A stretch of DNA of 64,000 nt. Source: Subtercola sp. GTDB lineage: Bacteria; Actinomycetota; Actinomycetes; Actinomycetales; Microbacteriaceae. A program made the position numbers and the translations under genes. Under the pieces are notes generated by a model that was not told the origin of the DNA, searched no databases, and worked only from the letters and a program-made list of their open reading frames with translations. The stretch is taken from positions 1 to 64,000 of the forward strand of contig JAODBC010000093.1 in assembly GCA_025463765.1 (NCBI GenBank), written 5' to 3'. Shown piece after piece: positions 25,929 through 33,912 of the stretch (its first letter is position 1; every line of letters starts with the position of its first letter).

Positions 25929-26384
25929 TCAGGTTGTGGGGCGAAACACCAACCAGTCGGCGACGATGACCATGCGCACCTCGCCGGCATCCGTTATCGC
26001 TTCGTATCTCATCGTCGCGATGCCACGCTCTGGACGGGAGCGCGACGGGCGCACGGCGAGAACCGTCGCTTCTACGTGCAGCACGTCGCCGATGCGGGTC
26101 GGTGATGGCCAGGTGATATCCGCATGGGCGCCGATGAGGCCCTCGTCGAAGACGAACCCGGCATCGACGAGCAGCCGCATCGACACGACCGCCGTCTGCC
26201 ACCCGCTGGCCGCGAGCCCACCGAAGAAGGACTTCTCCGCCGCCGCCGCATCGACGTGGAACGGCTGGGGATCGAAGCGAGAGGCGAAGCCGATCACGTC
26301 CTGCTCGGTCAACACCGTCGTCGCCGTGACAAAGGTCTGACCGACCACGATGTCGTCTAGGTTCCTCGGATGCGGCGTGCTCAC
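25929..26384 (-). CDS. MaoC-like hydratase (hot-dog fold)
   Basis: A 151-residue (R)-type enoyl-CoA hydratase-like protein. The hydratase motif is ASRFDPQPFHVDAAAAEKS, with the Asp/His dyad, followed by GGLAASGWQTA, as in MaoC/NodN proteins. GTG 26384 overlaps the TetR stop as GTGA, which couples the two genes; a longer frame to 26468 lies inside the regulator gene. The 164-base gap to the 3HCDH gene holds only promoter-like sequence. It probably hydrates an unsaturated CoA intermediate of the same pathway. Confidence 0.87.
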   Translation of the reverse strand: MSTPHPRNLDDIVVGQTFVTATTVLTEQDVIGFASRFDPQPFHVDAAAAEKSFFGGLAASGWQTAVVSMRLLVDAGFVFDEGLIGAHADITWPSPTRIGDVLHVEATVLAVRPSRSRPERGIATMRYEAITDAGEVRMVIVADWLVFRPTT

Positions 26385-27004
26385 CGCTTCTCGATCCCGC
26401 CGAGGTAGATCGACCAGAACGCTTCTGCGAGTTCGGCCGCCGAGAGCTTGCCGTCGGGACGCAGCCATTGATACGTCCAGTTGCAGGACCCCAGAATGCA
26501 GAGGGCGGTCAGCCCGGGATCCGTGTCGCGGAACTCGCCGGCCGCGATTCCGTTGCGGATCACTTCGACGACGAATTCGCCGTAACGGTCACGCTTCGCC
26601 TGAATCGGTCCCTGCACGGCCTCCGGCAATTCACGGAAGTGCTCGAAGAACACGCGCAGATATCCGGGATGCGTCTCCTGCAGGGAGATGAGGTCCGTCA
26701 TGATCCCGAGCAGATGCTCTTTCCACGACAGCTTGCCCTCGTCGAGACGAGCCTGTTGCTGCCGCAGAATGAGGTCGATCATCTCCTCGTGCATCTCCAC
26801 GAGCAGGTCGTCCTTGGCCGTGAAGTAGTAGTACAGCGACGCCTTTCGAATACCAACGGCGGCAGCGATGGCTTCCATCGACGTCTCGCGGTAGCCGAGA
26901 GTGTCGAACAGGCCCGCCGCGACCTCCCGCACCTGGGACCGCCGCTTACTTCCCTCCATGCGCACGCCGCGCCGGTCCCTAGACGTTCGCGCATCAGCTG
27001 CCAT
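26381..27004 (-). CDS. TetR-family regulator of the CoA/ring catabolic cluster
   Basis: A 207-residue repressor. The HTH is at about 43-62 (MEAIAAAVGIRKASLYYYF), followed by an all-helical ligand domain of the FadR/PaaR-like size class. The start may be ATG 27004 or the internal Met16, since the first 15 residues are basic and unstructured. It is coupled to the MaoC gene. A palindrome like those at 19780 and 25747 sits about 40 bases upstream, consistent with self-regulation. Its ligand is probably an acyl-CoA of the pathway (inference). Confidence 0.9.
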   Translation of the reverse strand: MAADARTSRDRRGVRMEGSKRRSQVREVAAGLFDTLGYRETSMEAIAAAVGIRKASLYYYFTAKDDLLVEMHEEMIDLILRQQQARLDEGKLSWKEHLLGIMTDLISLQETHPGYLRVFFEHFRELPEAVQGPIQAKRDRYGEFVVEVIRNGIAAGEFRDTDPGLTALCILGSCNWTYQWLRPDGKLSAAELAEAFWSIYLGGIEKR

Positions 27005-27043
27005 GGCCTCGACTCTACCGAGTTCGAGACCGGTTCTGCCTGG

Positions 27044-28267
27044 TTACCGTCCGGGCGGTTGGGACCCGATCGTGATCGCTGCGTCTTGCTCACCCGGTTC
27101 GAGTAACTCTGCAGCCGGATGCGCGGCTGCGTCGCCCGGCGAGGGTTTACCCCGGGCATCCACCGCCCGGCGGTCGCCGGTGAGCCACCGTGGCCACGCC
27201 GCCGACGGGTCGGTGCCGATGAGTAGTTCTCGCACGAAAAGGGTAAGAGGAACGCCGAGAATCGCACCGAGCGGGCCGATCACGAACGACCAGAAGATCA
27301 CACTCGCGAAGGTCAGGGTGAGCGAGAGGTTGACTGCGTCGCTGACGAACTTGGGCTGTATGAGTTCTTGCATGATCACGTTGATGATGCAGTACCCGGC
27401 GACCACGATGAGAGCGGCGACCCAGCCCCCGAAGAGCAGGGCGAAGATGGCGGCGGGAATCAGGCCGAGAACGAAGCCGATGTTGGGGATGAAATTGGTG
27501 ACGAAGGCGAGAATGGTCCAGATGAGCGCGCCGGGAACGCCGAGCGCAACCAGCAGGATTCCGTCGAGCACGGCGACGATGAGGCCGAAAATGGCGTTGA
27601 CCACGAAGTAACGACGTACGTTGCTGGTGTAGCCCGTCATCGACGCGATGACGGCCGACTTGCGCCTCGTGAAGGTGTCGGGAATGCGCGAGTACTGCGC
27701 CGCATCGGCGGCCATGAAGATGACGTAGACCAGAATGAAGAAGAACGCCGTGGCGACCCCGAGAACCGCACCGCCGATCGACTTCGCGAAGCCCAGAATC
27801 GTATCGGGGTTGAGGGAGCCACCGGCGGCGGTGAGATCTGAAGAGTCGATGCCCAGGCCTTGCAGCGAGCTGCTGACGTTGCTCAGCAACGACGAGAGCT
27901 GGCCGGTACTCGACCTCAGCAGCGAAACGAATTGCGCGGCGGCCAGCAGCAGAAGGGCGATCATCACCGCGAGAATCAAGAATGCGGCGGCGATGACGAC
28001 CGCGGTGGCCAGCCACGACGGGGCTCCCCGGCGTTCGAGCGGTCTTCGAAGCGGATGCACGATGATCACCAGCACGGCCGCGAGCACGAACGGGCCGACG
28101 ACCTCCCGGCTGAGCGAAAGCCCCGCGATCAGCACGACCGCGCCGCCGAGCGTCAGCAGCACCCTGGTTGCGGGGGCGAGACCCGTGCCTGGCGATGCCG
28201 CGGCAGCCGACTCACTGGCGGCCGACGTGGTGGGTGGCGCATCGCTCTCGGCGTCGGCTGGGCTCAT
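27044..28267 (-). CDS. AI-2E family (UPF0118/PerM-like) membrane transporter
   Basis: A 407-residue membrane protein with about eight hydrophobic segments. After a Ser/Ala-rich N-terminus come paired helices (LLTLGGAVVLIAGLSLS and VGPFVLAAVLVIIVHPL). The long loop with NVSSSLQGLGID and the later FIPNIGFVLGLIPAAIFALL block follow, which is the PerM/TqsA signature. Members export autoinducer-2 or act as Na+/H+ antiporters; the substrate here is unknown. The C-terminus (about 45 residues) is polar. It is separated from the LOG gene by only 21 bases. Confidence 0.88.
   Translation of the reverse strand: MSPADAESDAPPTTSAASESAAAASPGTGLAPATRVLLTLGGAVVLIAGLSLSREVVGPFVLAAVLVIIVHPLRRPLERRGAPSWLATAVVIAAAFLILAVMIALLLLAAAQFVSLLRSSTGQLSSLLSNVSSSLQGLGIDSSDLTAAGGSLNPDTILGFAKSIGGAVLGVATAFFFILVYVIFMAADAAQYSRIPDTFTRRKSAVIASMTGYTSNVRRYFVVNAIFGLIVAVLDGILLVALGVPGALIWTILAFVTNFIPNIGFVLGLIPAAIFALLFGGWVAALIVVAGYCIINVIMQELIQPKFVSDAVNLSLTLTFASVIFWSFVIGPLGAILGVPLTLFVRELLIGTDPSAAWPRWLTGDRRAVDARGKPSPGDAAAHPAAELLEPGEQDAAITIGSQPPGR
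27046..27059. promoter_or_regulatory. Imperfect palindrome, likely TetR operator A3
   Basis: ACCGTCCGGGCGGT is symmetrical at 12 of 14 positions and shares the ACCGTC/CGGT arms of operators A1 and A2. It lies about 40 bases upstream of the tetR start. It also overlaps the last codons and stop of the AI-2E-family gene, so the match could partly be a coding coincidence. Confidence 0.5.
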
Positions 28268-28288
28268 TCCCCTACGGTAGCTGCTCGC

Positions 28289-28903
28289 TCACGACGTCGC
28301 TCTGCTCATTTCGTCACCGGGAGACGACTGCACCCGCTCGGGCGGCTCGTAGTCGCGAAAGACCGTCAGAAGGTCTTCGATCGAGTCGGAGAAGTGCAGC
28401 ATCCGCGTGTATCGCGGGTGCGTGAAGCCGCGCTCGCGCATTGTCTCGACCAGGGTGATGAGCGGGTCGTAGTAGCCGGCCACGTTCAGAAACCCGCAGG
28501 GCTTCTGATGGATGCCCAGCTGAGCCCACGTCCACTGTTCTGTGATCTCTTCGAGAGTGCCCGGCCCGCCGGACAGGGCGAGGAACGCATCGGATTTCTC
28601 GGCCATCAGCAATTTTCGCTCGTGCATGCTGTCGACGACGAACAGCTCGGAGACGGTGTCGTTCGCGACCTCGCGGTCGCGCAACGACTGCGGAATCACT
28701 CCGATGACGTGGCCGCCGGCCGCGAGCGCCGAGTCGGCGACGGCGCCCATCAAGCCCACGTGACCACCCCCGTACACAACGCCGATGCCCTGCCGGGCGA
28801 GCGTCGTTCCGACGTGGCGCGCGGCCTCGAGGTACACCGGGTCGTTGCCCGCACTCGAGCCGCAGAACACCGCGATCGTACGCAATGTAGCTGCCGCGCT
28901 CAC
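28289..28903 (-). CDS. LOG-family protein (TIGR00730; cytokinin nucleotide phosphoribohydrolase-like)
   Basis: A 204-residue Rossmann-like protein. FCGSSAGNDPVYL begins the fold, VYGGGHVGLMG follows, and the nucleotide-binding motif SGGPGTLEEITEQW corresponds to the PGGxGTxxE signature. Such enzymes release the base from nucleoside monophosphates; older annotation calls them lysine decarboxylases. ATG 28903 overlaps the MarR stop as ATGA. Confidence 0.9.
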   Translation of the reverse strand: MSAAATLRTIAVFCGSSAGNDPVYLEAARHVGTTLARQGIGVVYGGGHVGLMGAVADSALAAGGHVIGVIPQSLRDREVANDTVSELFVVDSMHERKLLMAEKSDAFLALSGGPGTLEEITEQWTWAQLGIHQKPCGFLNVAGYYDPLITLVETMRERGFTHPRYTRMLHFSDSIEDLLTVFRDYEPPERVQSSPGDEMSRATS

Positions 28904-29340
28904 GACTTGGTCACGATCGTGCGAAGCGCCTGGCGCAGGTGCCGTTGATCATCCACGCTGAGGCGCGCGATGTAGGCCTTCTCAGCCTCACGCTCGGCGG
29001 CCGATGCTTGCTCGAACACCTGACGACCCGATTCAGTCAACTCGAGCACGTTTCGGCGGCGATCATGAGCGAGTGGGCGACGCGAAACGATGCCCCTGCC
29101 CTCGAGCGCGTCGAGAAACGCCACCATGGAAGTGCGGTCGACGCCTAAGAGCTGCGCCACCTCTTGCTGCGAGGTCGATTTGCGCGAGGCAAGCACCCGA
29201 AGAACACCCAGCGTTCGTGGGTCAAGACCGAACGGTTCGAGGGCCAGAGTCGTAGCCGCCGACAGCTGTAAATGCGCGCGCTTCAGCAGGTACCCGAGCA
29301 CGTCGGTCACATCTCGGCTCAGCGCTTCTTCGCTCGACAT
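28900..29340 (-). CDS. MarR-family transcriptional regulator
   Basis: A 146-residue winged-helix protein. TSQQEVAQLLGVDRTSMVAFL is the recognition region, and the wing reads RRPLAHDRRRNVLELTESG. Its length and all-helical ends fit MarR. It is translationally coupled to the LOG gene, so it may regulate its own operon. The ligand is unknown. Confidence 0.9.
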   Translation of the reverse strand: MSSEEALSRDVTDVLGYLLKRAHLQLSAATTLALEPFGLDPRTLGVLRVLASRKSTSQQEVAQLLGVDRTSMVAFLDALEGRGIVSRRPLAHDRRRNVLELTESGRQVFEQASAAEREAEKAYIARLSVDDQRHLRQALRTIVTKS

Positions 29341-29394
29341 GGCGTTAGCTTATCGCTAGACTGATCGTCAGTCCTGCTGATGCTCAGCTAAAAG

Positions 29395-29496
29395 GATTAA
29401 GGACGCGGGTCGGGCGACATCGAATGCCGAGATCATCGACGCCATCAAGGAGGTGGTGCCAGAAGCTCAGCTGGGCGCACGGCCCGCCGTCACAGT
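29395..29496 (+). pseudogene. Possible remnant of an NAD-dependent epimerase/dehydratase C-terminus
   Basis: One plus-strand frame through this gap reads ATSNAEIIDAIKEVVPEAQL, which resembles the end segment of sugar epimerases and other extended SDRs. There is no start, no upstream gene body and no proper end. The frame then runs antisense into the RES gene. It may mark the scar where the toxin-antitoxin unit entered an older gene. The call rests on one short stretch. Confidence 0.3.
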
Positions 29497-30222
29497 TCAG
29501 TCGGCCCACCGCAAGCCATGTCGCCGGAAGGCCTCAGCCACCTCAGGCATGTTTTCAGTGACGGCCGCCGCCATGCCGGCGACAGTGAGATAGCGACTTC
29601 GCACGGAATCTCTGGACCTCTCGAATACCGCCCACATCTTAATCTCGTCGCCGTACCGAGAGCGGAACTCGATGCCGTCGACCAAGTCACCCTCGGTATC
29701 CGCTCGCGCGTCATAGATGAAGCGGGCGATTGATCGAGTGAGCGACCGGTCTCGCGCCTCTTTCAGCAACGATGTATCGACGTCGCTCAGGGCTACGCGA
29801 TGACGAGAGAACGGGTATTCGGCTTGAAGCGCGGCGAGGCTGCGCGAATGAGTAATAAAGCAATATCGGCCGAAAAGCACTGCCTCCCCGCAGACGCGAT
29901 TCTCCAACCAGCCGTGACCTACGCTCCCGGCGGGCGCTTCCGGAAATGACGCAACAGTGCCATCGTCGTCCTCGATCGACGCCAGCGCGAGTTCGACGAC
30001 GCTGCTCGGTCGGAATCGAGCGAGCAGCTCGAGAAGGCATCCTAACAACGAGCTCGCCATGTACAGCGTGCGGAACTGGCCTTCCTGGTCATCCCACCGG
30101 CCATCGAAGAGGCCCGAGTCGGTCGCATACCTCCATGGCGTCCAGGCCCACATATCGGGCAGAAACCCGACCCGCCAGACGGCACCTGGGCCTTCAGTGA
30201 TTTCACATGCGAATTCGGTCAT
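29497..30222 (-). CDS. RES-domain toxin (NAD+-targeting toxin of a type II system)
   Basis: A 241-residue protein. The segment GLFDGRWDDQEGQFRTLYMA (residues 37-56), then LGCLLELLARFRP, has the Arg, Tyr and Glu spaced as in RES-domain proteins. Known RES toxins degrade NAD+ or ADP-ribosylate targets. Its ATG overlaps the stop of the upstream Xre/MbcA-like gene as ATGA, the normal antitoxin-toxin order. It is longer than the usual RES toxin (about 150-200 residues), with an extra C-terminal helical part. Confidence 0.72.
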   Translation of the reverse strand: MTEFACEITEGPGAVWRVGFLPDMWAWTPWRYATDSGLFDGRWDDQEGQFRTLYMASSLLGCLLELLARFRPSSVVELALASIEDDDGTVASFPEAPAGSVGHGWLENRVCGEAVLFGRYCFITHSRSLAALQAEYPFSRHRVALSDVDTSLLKEARDRSLTRSIARFIYDARADTEGDLVDGIEFRSRYGDEIKMWAVFERSRDSVRSRYLTVAGMAAAVTENMPEVAEAFRRHGLRWAD

Positions 30223-30620
30223 CCGACGTACGCGAAAGACTTCGCAGCAGCTAGCACCTCACCCGCAACAACAAGGGGGGCGCCATCAGCGAGCATTTGC
30301 GCAGGCGCAACATCGCCCAGCGACGGATTCAAGCCCTTGAACCACGATTGCACCGTTGCAGCGTCGTAACGCTGGCGCAACAGAGCAGCCGCGTGGTACG
30401 CGTGCTGCAATCGCTCTCGCTCGACTTCACCGGGCCGAGCCTGGCCCGCCACCCATTCAGACACGGGTCGAGTCGACTTCACACCACCCATGTACGCAAC
30501 CAGGCGAACACCGAGAATGTCGCGAAGTCTCGATACGAGTTCCCCGAACGGAAGACCGACCGAGTCTTCCCATGCGCGCAGCCCAGGCCGCTGGTCTGAG
30601 AGTGTCACTGCCGTTGCCAT
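30219..30620 (-). CDS. Xre/MbcA-type antitoxin with toxin-binding domain
   Basis: A 133-residue protein from ATG 30620 (146 from an upstream ATG at 30659). The N-terminal part is Xre-like (ELVSRLRDILGVRLVAYMGG and RPVSEWVAGQARPG). The C-terminal part, FKGLNPSLGDVAPAQMLADG, is the MbcA/ParS/Xre toxin-binding domain. ATG 30620 gives a clean start and a possible -10 (TACGAT) only a few bases upstream, so a leaderless message is possible. It would neutralise the RES protein and repress its own promoter. Confidence 0.75.
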   Translation of the reverse strand: MATAVTLSDQRPGLRAWEDSVGLPFGELVSRLRDILGVRLVAYMGGVKSTRPVSEWVAGQARPGEVERERLQHAYHAAALLRQRYDAATVQSWFKGLNPSLGDVAPAQMLADGAPLVVAGEVLAAAKSFAYVG

Positions 30621-30697
30621 GCATTCATCGTACCAAACCGCCTCTGAAAACGCACCCAAAAACGCAGGAATAACCGCTATCTAGCGCGCATCCGGAG

Positions 30698-31444
30698 TCA
30701 GAGGATGCGGCGCTCGCGCTCGACGGCGGTCTGGCCGCGGCGCACCGCCGCGTTGAGAGGGCGCGAGAAGAGCAAGACCAAGAGACTGAACGGGCCGAGG
30801 TTCGGGAAGGCGATGGTGAGCCCCAGCGCCACGACGGTCAGGGCGACCGTGATCCAGCGCGCCCACAGATACCGTGGCGCGGGCGCGAAGCCCGGCTCGA
30901 AGCAGTCGCCGCGCACGAGCAGGAGCTCCTGGATGCGCACCCCCACTTGCGAAACCAGAATCGTGAAGACGTAGATGGCCGAGCCGAGGGCGTCGGCATC
31001 GGGATTGCCCAGCGTCAGCACCGAAGGCACCGGAAGAAAGATGATGCCCGCCAGCCACAGCAGGTTCGCGTTCACGAGCCCGCGAGTCGCAACCTCGACG
31101 TGTTTGTACAGCCGGTGGTGCTGCTTCCAGAAGGTGGCGATGACGATGAAACTCAGGGCTGCGGCCACGATGTTCAGGGCATCAGACCGCAGGTAGTCAA
31201 TGGCCGGCTCGGTTGCGTGCTCACGAGCCGACTCGACCAGCGGCAGCACGATCAGCGTGATCGCGATGGCGACGACAGCGTCGGCGAAGGTGACCAGCCG
31301 GCCGAGGTCTCGAGCGGAGTCCCGCTTTTCACCTCGCTCGGCGCTGCCGCTACTACGGGGCTCGACGCTCTGGCGCCCGGAAGCGTGTCGAGACCCGCGC
31401 CGCACGGCCCGCGCGCGCCACGACTGCCGCCGAACATCCACCAT
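30698..31444 (-). CDS. TMEM175 (DUF1211) family potassium channel
   Basis: A 248-residue membrane protein. After a basic N-terminus of about 45 residues comes RLVTFADAVVAIAITLIVLP, the first helix signature of bacterial TMEM175 channels (FSDAVFAIAITL type). FWKQHHRLYKHV follows helix 3, and about six helices are seen in total. Bacterial members form tetrameric K+ leak channels. The true start is uncertain because the first 45 residues are low-complexity and Arg-rich. It is preceded by a long inverted repeat. Confidence 0.82.
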   Translation of the reverse strand: MVDVRRQSWRARAVRRGSRHASGRQSVEPRSSGSAERGEKRDSARDLGRLVTFADAVVAIAITLIVLPLVESAREHATEPAIDYLRSDALNIVAAALSFIVIATFWKQHHRLYKHVEVATRGLVNANLLWLAGIIFLPVPSVLTLGNPDADALGSAIYVFTILVSQVGVRIQELLLVRGDCFEPGFAPAPRYLWARWITVALTVVALGLTIAFPNLGPFSLLVLLFSRPLNAAVRRGQTAVERERRIL

Positions 31445-31464
31445 GTCGCTCGCCTCCCGCTCGA

Positions 31465-31525
31465 ATCGTCGAACCTCAGCGAAACCGGGCCCTCTAGCGC
31501 GTCGGTATCGCTGAGGTTCGACGAT
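31465..31525. terminator. 18-bp inverted repeat, likely transcription terminator or stem-loop
   Basis: The arm ATCGTCGAACCTCAGCGA (31465-31482) is repeated perfectly in inverted form at 31508-31525, with a 25-base loop that contains GGGCCC. It lies just downstream of the DHA2 pump gene (stop 31532, minus strand). There is no run of T after the stem, so it is not a textbook rho-independent terminator. It could instead be a protein-binding or RNA-processing element. Confidence 0.55.
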
Positions 31526-31531
31526 ACGACA

Positions 31532-33031
31532 CTAGGCGACGCGCGCGCCCAGCTCTTCGAAGTCGTCGACGCCGGCCTCGGCAGCCTCGCGGCGACGCGC
31601 ACGCACGCCGGGCGCAACCAGCGCCGCGATGATGGCGAGAACACCCACCCCGGCCGACACCCAGAACCCGATCGTGAACGCCTGGTCGAGCGGAGCGCCT
31701 TGCGCAGATACGTTCGACGAGATGAGCGCAGCGATGACGGCCGTGCCGATGCTGCTACCGACCGTACGGATGACCGTGTTCGCACTGATGGCCTCGCCGG
31801 TCTGCTTGGCGGGCACCGCCTCGACGATCGCGTTCGAACACGCGGCGAGCGCCATGCCGATACCGATGCCGGTGAGCACACCCGAGAGCAGAATCTGCCA
31901 GCTCTCGTTGTGACCGAGCGCAGGAATGAGAAAGGCGATGGTCACCGAAACACCACCGATGAGCATCGGAATCTTCGGCCCGATGCGGCGGATCAGAATA
32001 CCGGCCGCGACCCCGGCGATGACCATCGCCACGACGGTGGGCAACAGGTAGAGCCCGGCCTCGCTCACGCTCTTGCCGAACCCGTAACCGAGAACCGTCG
32101 GCAGTTGCAGCAGGGTCGGCACCAGGATGAACGTGGCGAACATCGCGAAACCGAATGCCAGAGCGACGACGTGTGCCGTCCAGACTCCGCGGTGCTTGAA
32201 GAGCCGCACATCGATCAGCGGCTCCTTCACGCGCAACTCGACGAAGACGAACACGATGAGCGCGACGGCTCCCAGCACGATCAGGCCGATCGTCTTGCCG
32301 TCACCCCAGCCCCACTTCTCGCCCTCGCTGATGGCCAGCAGCAACGAGACCAAACCGACCGAGAGGATGCCCGTACCGGCGATATCGAGGCGACCGGGCG
32401 TGCGCACCGGCGACTCCGGAATGCCGAAGATGGCACCCAGCAGAGCAATCACGACCAGAATCGCCGGCAACCAGAACAGCCAATGCCACGACAACGCCTC
32501 GACGATCGGCCCGGCCGCAACGATGCCGACGCCCGCCCCGATTCCGAAGATGGCCGAGAGCAAGCCGATCGTCACGCTGACCCGATCCCTCGGCAGCTCG
32601 TCGCGAACGATACCGATCGACAGGGGCATCACGGCACCGGCGGCACCCTGCAGAATTCGCGCCACGATCAGCACGCCGAGGTTTGGCGCGAGCGCCGCGA
32701 GCACTGTTCCGACGAGCAGCAGCACGAGCACGATGATCATGATCTTGCGCTTGCCGACCATGTCGCCGAGGCGCCCGAGAATCGGGGTCAGCACCGACGC
32801 AGAGAGCAGGTAGGCCGTGAGCACCCAGCTCGCGTCGCTCGTCGTGACGCCGAGATCGTTGCCGATGGTGCTGAGCGCGGGGGCGACGAGCGACTGAAGA
32901 ACGGCGAACGAGAGCCCGCCGAGCGAGAGAAACAAGATGATCGCGGTTCCGCGCGCGCGTGGCGCTTTAGCGGTCTCGCCCGGTTGAGTCGAAATCGACC
33001 CCGTGGCGGGGTTCTGGGCAGTCGCAGACAT
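31532..33031 (-). CDS. MFS efflux pump of the DHA2 (EmrB/QacA, 14-helix) family
   Basis: A 499-residue membrane protein. The first helix region reads LFLSLGGLSFAVLQSLVAPA, with SDASWVLTAYLLSASVLTPI and GRLGDMVGKRKIM giving the DHA2 signature. About 14 segments and a polar C-terminus are present. It probably exports drugs or toxic compounds by proton antiport. It is divergent from a TetR gene, the usual arrangement for a substrate-induced pump. Confidence 0.9.
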   Translation of the reverse strand: MSATAQNPATGSISTQPGETAKAPRARGTAIILFLSLGGLSFAVLQSLVAPALSTIGNDLGVTTSDASWVLTAYLLSASVLTPILGRLGDMVGKRKIMIIVLVLLLVGTVLAALAPNLGVLIVARILQGAAGAVMPLSIGIVRDELPRDRVSVTIGLLSAIFGIGAGVGIVAAGPIVEALSWHWLFWLPAILVVIALLGAIFGIPESPVRTPGRLDIAGTGILSVGLVSLLLAISEGEKWGWGDGKTIGLIVLGAVALIVFVFVELRVKEPLIDVRLFKHRGVWTAHVVALAFGFAMFATFILVPTLLQLPTVLGYGFGKSVSEAGLYLLPTVVAMVIAGVAAGILIRRIGPKIPMLIGGVSVTIAFLIPALGHNESWQILLSGVLTGIGIGMALAACSNAIVEAVPAKQTGEAISANTVIRTVGSSIGTAVIAALISSNVSAQGAPLDQAFTIGFWVSAGVGVLAIIAALVAPGVRARRREAAEAGVDDFEELGARVA

Positions 33032-33067
33032 GGGTCTCCTCGTGATGTAAGCAATCGCTGACTTGTC

Positions 33068-33135
33068 GAGTATTCCGTACAGGTCACGTTATGTCAACAT
33101 GGGTTTACTTCTCACCGGGAGCCGGTACAGTACTC
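33068..33135. promoter_or_regulatory. Divergent promoter region with inverted half-sites
   Basis: GAGTATTCCGTAC (33068-33080) and GTACAGTACTC (33125-33135) are inverted relatives of each other. They sit on either side of the region between the DHA2 pump and its TetR gene. They are plausible TetR operator halves, one for each promoter. The similarity is partial. Confidence 0.35.
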
Positions 33136-33151
33136 ATAGAAAGCGAGACAG

Positions 33152-33808
33152 ATGAGCAACGAGACGCCGACGTCGACTGCGACACTCCCCGACACCACGC
33201 CCCACCCCGACGACGACCTGATTCGCTCGGGGCGCGATGCCGCCGCAACCAGGCGCGCCCTGGTGCGGGCCGCCCGCCGCAGGTTCGCCACCGACGGCTA
33301 CCGCGCCACTACCGTGCGGCAGATCGCTGCGGATGCCGGTGTCAACGTCGCCCTGATCAACCGCTATTTCGTGTCGAAAGAGGGCCTGTTCGAGGCGTGC
33401 ATGCTGCGTACCTCCGACGAACTCGACACCCAGACGCGAACGCCCCACCGACCATCCGATGTCGCCGAGGTGATCGACAAGCTGATCGAGCACGTCGTGA
33501 ACTCGCCCGATGGCGACGACCCGCTGCAATTGCTGTTGCTGCTGCGCTCCTCGGGCGACGAAAACGCCGACCGCATTCGCCGCAGAACCATGGAGCACTT
33601 CACCCGCCAGCTGGCTGCGGCAGCCGGCTGGCGCGCCGACGACCCCCAGACCGCGCCGATTCTGTTGCGTGCCCAACTGGCCATCGCGACCATGCTCGGC
33701 GTCGTCATGCTGCGTACCTCGGCCGCGGTTCATCCGGTCGCCTCCGCCAGCGCCCACGACCTGGCCGAACCGCTCGGCCAGGTGTTCCGGGCGCTGCTCG
33801 CCGGCTGA
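33152..33808 (+). CDS. TetR-family regulator of the adjacent efflux pump
   Basis: A 218-residue protein. After a 30-residue acidic N-terminus the HTH spans about 55-85 (TTVRQIAADAGVNVALINRYF), followed by an all-helical domain. It is divergent from the DHA2 gene with a 120-base gap, so it most likely represses the pump. Confidence 0.9.
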   Translation: MSNETPTSTATLPDTTPHPDDDLIRSGRDAAATRRALVRAARRRFATDGYRATTVRQIAADAGVNVALINRYFVSKEGLFEACMLRTSDELDTQTRTPHRPSDVAEVIDKLIEHVVNSPDGDDPLQLLLLLRSSGDENADRIRRRTMEHFTRQLAAAAGWRADDPQTAPILLRAQLAIATMLGVVMLRTSAAVHPVASASAHDLAEPLGQVFRALLAG

Positions 33809-33912
33809 CTCGAAGCCGGGTTGGTTCGCTCGGCATAGACCGACGGCGTATAGCCGAGGGCGCAAAGCGGGCAGCTCAGAAACAGCCGTCGCAGAGACTG
33901 GTCGCGTGACGA

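Noticed and set aside
29341-29394. MarR operator near 29350-29390
   Set aside because: GATCGTCAGTC and nearby words show only weak symmetry, and no second copy was found to support an operator.
30947-33061. A 704-residue plus-strand frame opposite the TMEM175 and DHA2 genes
   Set aside because: Its composition is extremely rich in Arg, Asp, Gln and His, and it mirrors the membrane-protein codons on the other strand. No start site or domain supports it.
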